Part shown: positions 60,692 to 64,000 of the stretch, one piece after another | Layout of the letters: every line of letters begins with the position of its first letter | How positions within the stretch are numbered: the stretch's first letter is position 1 | Assembly (NCBI RefSeq): GCF_007655135.1 | Contig: NC_045128.1 | Span: forward strand, 6,262,001 to 6,326,000 | Direction: 5' to 3' | DNA from: Punica granatum | Lineage: Eukaryota > Streptophyta > Magnoliopsida > Myrtales > Lythraceae | DNA length: 64,000 bases | Translations under genes and position numbers: made by a program | Notes under the pieces: model-generated | The model's input: only the letters and a program-made list of their open reading frames with translations | Told to the model about the DNA's origin: nothing | Databases searched by the model: none

Positions 60692-61757
60692 TTGGGGTGT
60701 GCGAATTTGAGTATCTTATAGTTTTCAAGATACCTCTGTATAGGACCTATTCGTAATTTTGAAACTGTACTCTATCACATTCTGTCGTAGAATCGGACTC
60801 TATCCGGAACTTTGTGTTATATTTATAGGTTTTGGGTACCCGTTGAAAACCTGTACTATTCTTTTTCCTTTTCTTTTTCTTTTTCTTTCTCGTTCATCCA
60901 CGAGTGCGGCAGTCTCGACGAACTCTCGCAGGACGGTAACCACCGTTTCGGCGTTTCGAACTGGCACTACATTACATTGCCGAAACACTCAGAGCAAAAG
61001 GGTTGGGTGGGTTCTTCTTAGAGAACCTCTGAAGCATGTCAGCGGCCGCTACTTGAGCAACAGAGCTTCACGGTTTGGCTGGTTCATGGTAGTGTCGACA
61101 AAGAAGAGTACCAGTAGCTCACGCCTCGGGAGGTGTGGAGAGTAGGAGCTGAAGTGCCTCAAGCCTAAGGAGCAGCAGCGGTTGTCGGCTTGAGAAATGA
61201 TTGCCATGGCTGAACGATTATGGAGTGATGGGCGTCAATGGGGAGCTCAGGGGACAGATGAATGAGGTAGAGATAAAGAGAGCAAATTCTAGGGTTTTTC
61301 ATTTTATTTTTTTCCTTTTTTGTTTATGTGGGATTATTAATTAATATATATATATATATATATGCTTGTTGTATATATACGTAGATATATAAAGGCAGGT
61401 TCCACATCCCCATTCGAGTTCCAGTCATGGGTACTCTGTCTATTGGAATCGAAATCGGAACTGGATTTGATCAATTCCTAATTTTCATTCCCGGATTCTA
61501 TCCTTTTTTTTCCGATTATAAAGAAGATCCATGTAGTTTATTGAAATAAAAATCTTAAATATCTAATAAAAGAGTACGGGTTGTCCAACTGAGTATTGAA
61601 ACTGGAACTTCTTGATTATCGGACGAGAGGTGCTCTACCGCGCTGTACCCTCTCTTAATGGACCCTATCCTATTTTCAATCAAAGGTACCTAGACCCTAT
61701 CCTAACGAGTAGATTCTAATCGGTTTCGAATATATGCAATATCTGTGCACACCTATA
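60692..61757. mobile_element. hAT-like element, unit 7
   Basis: Target duplications GTTCCTAT (60684-60691) and ATTCCTAT (61758-61765). The ends are clearest here: TTGGGGTGTGCGAATTTG on the left, and the complement of the right end reads TATAGGTGTGCACAGATA. Confidence 0.62.
61504..61659 (-). mobile_element. SINE nested in the hAT-like element, unit 7
   Basis: Flanked by GGATTCTATCC and GGACCCTATCC. The minus-strand head GCGCGGTAGAGCACCTCTCG is a better box A than in the young copies, and GTTCCAGTTTCAATACTCAG holds the B-like box. Confidence 0.58.
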
Positions 61758-62215
61758 ATTCCTATGACAATTCTTCTCTTGGGTTTTGCCTTGCTTTTTC
61801 ACTCTGCAAGTAAGATCACTCGTACTTCCACTTCCCAACTTTTTCCATAGCATCCACGTCAAAAAAAAGTCAAGTTTTTCTTTTTGAGAAAATTTTAAAT
61901 AATCTTACTCCACAAAAACCTTTTGAGAAAACGGTAATAATATTGCCATGGTTAGTGGTGATTATGACAGTAATTTGGGTAACTAATACATATTCATCTA
62001 TTTATTCTCCTGTTCTCATTCCCTTTTCGTTTTGTTGGCGTAATGTTTCGAACTTTGCTTGGTAATTACATAAATGATCATATTTCCATTCAATCCTACC
62101 AACCCGCAGTCCTTGGGATTTCACTTCGCCCATTTAGCCCAAAGGTATTAATAGGGCCTGAATTAGGACCAAGAATATGGGTGTCATTTATTTAGTTATT
62201 TTAAAAAGGATTAAT

Positions 62216-62690
62216 AACAAAAAAATAAATATATTTTTCACATTTTAACAATTCGAGTATGAAATTTTTCTCTACCTAAAAATGTGCAAACTTTCGATTT
62301 GATATCAATTCTAGCACGGTCCAATTTTCCGTAAATTTGGAGGGGGGATGGTTGGCGGCCAGAATCGAGGCCCCCATCCCCCGGAATCGGGAGAACCCTC
62401 AAATTGGGGATTCTCTCGATTCCGGCAGTGGAGTCTCGACCCCGACTATCACTCTCTTGATTGGGGTTACCGACACACTCCCCCTGATTGCATTCGCAGG
62501 CGCGCTCCCCCTCGACTAGGGTCGCTAGCGCTCTCTATGGCCTCGATTCTGTCCAAATTAACGAAAAATTTGACGTCGTGCTAGAATTATTATCAAATCG
62601 AAAGTTTGTGCATTTTTACTTAAAGACAAAAGTTCAAACTAGAATTGTTGAAATGCGAAAAGTTTGTACTTTTTTTGTTATTAACACTTT
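62216..62690. mobile_element. long inverted-repeat element, unit 7
   Basis: Diverged copy lacking about 60 bp of the G+C-rich left core (GGAGGGGGGATGGTTGGCGG replaces it). Right border TTATTAACACTTTTAAAAATG. Confidence 0.55.
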
Positions 62691-62891
62691 TAAAAATGCA
62701 TATTGAAGTTATTAGTCCTCCCTTTGGCCATTTCTTTTTTAAAGTGTCGAACTTAAAAATTGGTGCAGGATTGTTGTTGACAAAAACAATTTAAAAGATC
62801 ATTGGTAATCTTGAAATATGTTATAGTATTTGGGGTATTAATTTAAAACCATCTAAATGATTGATAAGCAAAAGCAATTATTCACAATTAT

Positions 62892-63079
62892 CTATTTTTT
62901 TTGTATGAACCTCGGTATCATGAAGCTCAATTTGAGCCCAACAAATCCAATCGAACCGAGTCGGCCCACTAAGGAGTAAAGCTCTCATAGCGTGGATTTT
63001 TTGCATTCACGAAAATTTGGATCCGAGACCTTACTTAAGCGGAACAAGCGATGAATCGCTTGAGCCAATCCACGTTAGT
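62892..63079 (-). mobile_element. tRNA-derived SINE, unit 8
   Basis: Same insertion as 54042-54219, with duplication ACAATTAT at 62884-62891 and 63080-63087. Here the minus-strand 3' end keeps an A-tail (CATACAAAAAAAATAG). Confidence 0.68.
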
Positions 63080-63282
63080 ACAATTATATATTAATCCGTC
63101 GGAATAATCATGCTTCCAACTACCATATCCAACTCATATTACAGTTTGAGAATTTTTGTTCTCTTTTAATCAAACTATGCTTCCACTTTAATCATAGAGT
63201 CGAGGACGGCACGAACAAATGGACTCCAATCAATCATTTAAATGTATTGATTGAGCAATACTAACTCGAACTTAATTAGTTA

Positions 63283-63455
63283 GGTAGCGTTTGGTAACAT
63301 AGTGGAGTATGACTATACTTAACTCCACGAGATGAAAACAAAAGTAGTTGGAGGAATTTATTATTAAAAATTTGATTATATTATAGTTGAGAAAAAAATA
63401 TGTGAGAGAGTTTATTATTAATTGAATAAGAAGATAAAAAAAAGTAATTATTATG
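63283..63455. mobile_element. truncated Tourist-like MITE, unit 8
   Basis: Begins GGTAGCGTTTGGTAACATAG like 54423, and is cut by a junction before its right end. Confidence 0.45.
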
Positions 63456-63464
63456 CTGCTGAGT

Positions 63465-63742
63465 CAAGGCCTCCATCCCTCGAAATCGGGAGAACTCTCA
63501 AATTGGGGATTCTCTCGATTCTAGGGGGTGGAGCCACGACCCCAACCATCACCTCCCGATCGGGATCGTTGGAGACCTCCCCCCGATTGGGGTCGCTGGC
63601 GCCCTCTATGATCTCGATTTTGTCCAAATTAATGAAAATTTTGACGTCGTCCTAGAATTGTTATCAAATTGAAAGTTTGTGCATCTTTAGATTGAGAAAA
63701 AAGTTTGCGCTAGAATTGTTAAAATGCGAAAAATTTGTATGG
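63465..63742. mobile_element. fragment of the long inverted-repeat element
   Basis: From CAAGGCCTCCATCCC through the CCCGATTGGGGTCGCTGGCG core to the right arm (TTGTTATCAAATTGAAAGTT). It matches 53530-53820; the left arm is missing. Confidence 0.55.
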
Positions 63743-64000
63743 CTGGCCATGAGGCAAGCCAGAATGAATTAATGGACCCTTTCATTTCAGTGACAGCGAG
63801 TTATCAAATTTGACCATTTTCTTAAGTTGAAGGGACTAAATCAAATTAGACGGATGAATCTAAAAGAAATTCAAAGTTCATTTCTGGTAATTTGAACCAT
63901 GCGGAGAGCACTCAAATATCGAATCGACGCTTAATCTGACTCTTAATTCTGAAAACTTAGATAAATTAAATATTAATTGCTTGGATTAAATTTCAGATTA
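63743..64000. other. no feature seen
   Basis: Sequence not shared with the array; no coding, RNA or repeat signal recognised. Confidence 0.3.

Larger units (their letters stand above)
60660..61809 (+). pseudogene. X8 relic c, unit 7: exon 1 split by hAT-like element
   Basis: The left part is MASLPQTSVP; the right part is CCTATGACAATTCTTCTC then LGFALLFHSA with donor at 61809. Removing the insert and one TSD copy gives a leader parallel to the intact gene's (MASLPQTSAPMSLL). Only intron 1 remains after it. Confidence 0.65.
53835..62684. repeat. older diverged unit 7 (5.6 kb without the gypsy insertion)
   Basis: Same layout as the young units, with clear differences: a SINE region (53835-54330) instead of the LINE piece, one MITE instead of two, no relic b, and a gypsy element inside its X8 gene. 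Divergence from the young units is visible in nearly every line. Confidence 0.85.
62685..64000. repeat. start of an eighth, old unit (runs off or breaks)
   Basis: 62685-63455 parallels 53835-54520 of unit 7. The similarity stops inside the MITE near 63455, where a fragment of the inverted-repeat element is joined. No further X8 gene is in the window. Confidence 0.7.

Noticed and set aside
61597..61665. Functional tRNA gene on the minus strand
   Set aside because: Box A- and B-like motifs exist but no acceptor stem or cloverleaf is visible; it is the head of a SINE.

Overview
This is nuclear DNA from a flowering plant, most likely a dicot; the species cannot be named from the sequence. The evidence is spliced genes with GT-AG introns, a cyclase-associated protein gene that matches the plant CAP1 family exon by exon, an X8/CBM43 glucan-binding gene family found in plants, and typical plant transposons (a Ty3/gypsy element primed by initiator tRNA-Met, a LINE, Tourist-like MITEs, a hAT-like element and tRNA-derived SINEs).

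The left 11 kb is ordinary gene space. A two-exon BTB/POZ protein gene lies on the minus strand (480-3321). A 3.9-kb AT-rich intergenic stretch follows, with a foldback repeat (4057-4410) and a MITE-like element (5129-5894). Then comes an apparently intact 10-exon CAP1 gene on the plus strand (7186-10500, 474 residues).

From 12037 to 53834 the window is a head-to-tail array of six units of about 7.23 kb. Every unit carries, in order: the 3' end of a LINE (RNase H part), two Tourist-like MITEs, a three-exon gene for a 124-residue secreted X8/CBM43 protein resembling Ole e 10 or a plasmodesmal callose-binding protein without its GPI tail, two broken exon 1 relics of related X8 genes (one split by a hAT-like element that itself holds a SINE), and a long inverted-repeat element. 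Units 2, 3, 5 and 6 encode the same X8 protein. Unit 1 differs at three residues and lacks 1.1 kb. Unit 4 holds a 100-N assembly gap and a dense crop of small indels that look like sequence error.

From 53835 to the end lies an older, diverged version of the same unit (unit 7) and the start of an eighth. Unit 7 lacks the LINE piece and carries a SINE at that place. Its X8 gene is split in exon 2 by a decayed, internally deleted Ty3/gypsy element (55410-58627) flanked by the 5-bp duplication CCAAG.

The layers read as a history: an old X8 cluster was duplicated with its transposons; gypsy, LINE, hAT and SINE insertions followed; then one unit running from inside the LINE to the inverted-repeat element was amplified to at least six copies very recently. 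No new enzymatic or defence system is visible. The notable item is the young amplification of a small secreted glucan-binding protein gene and the breakpoints that record it.
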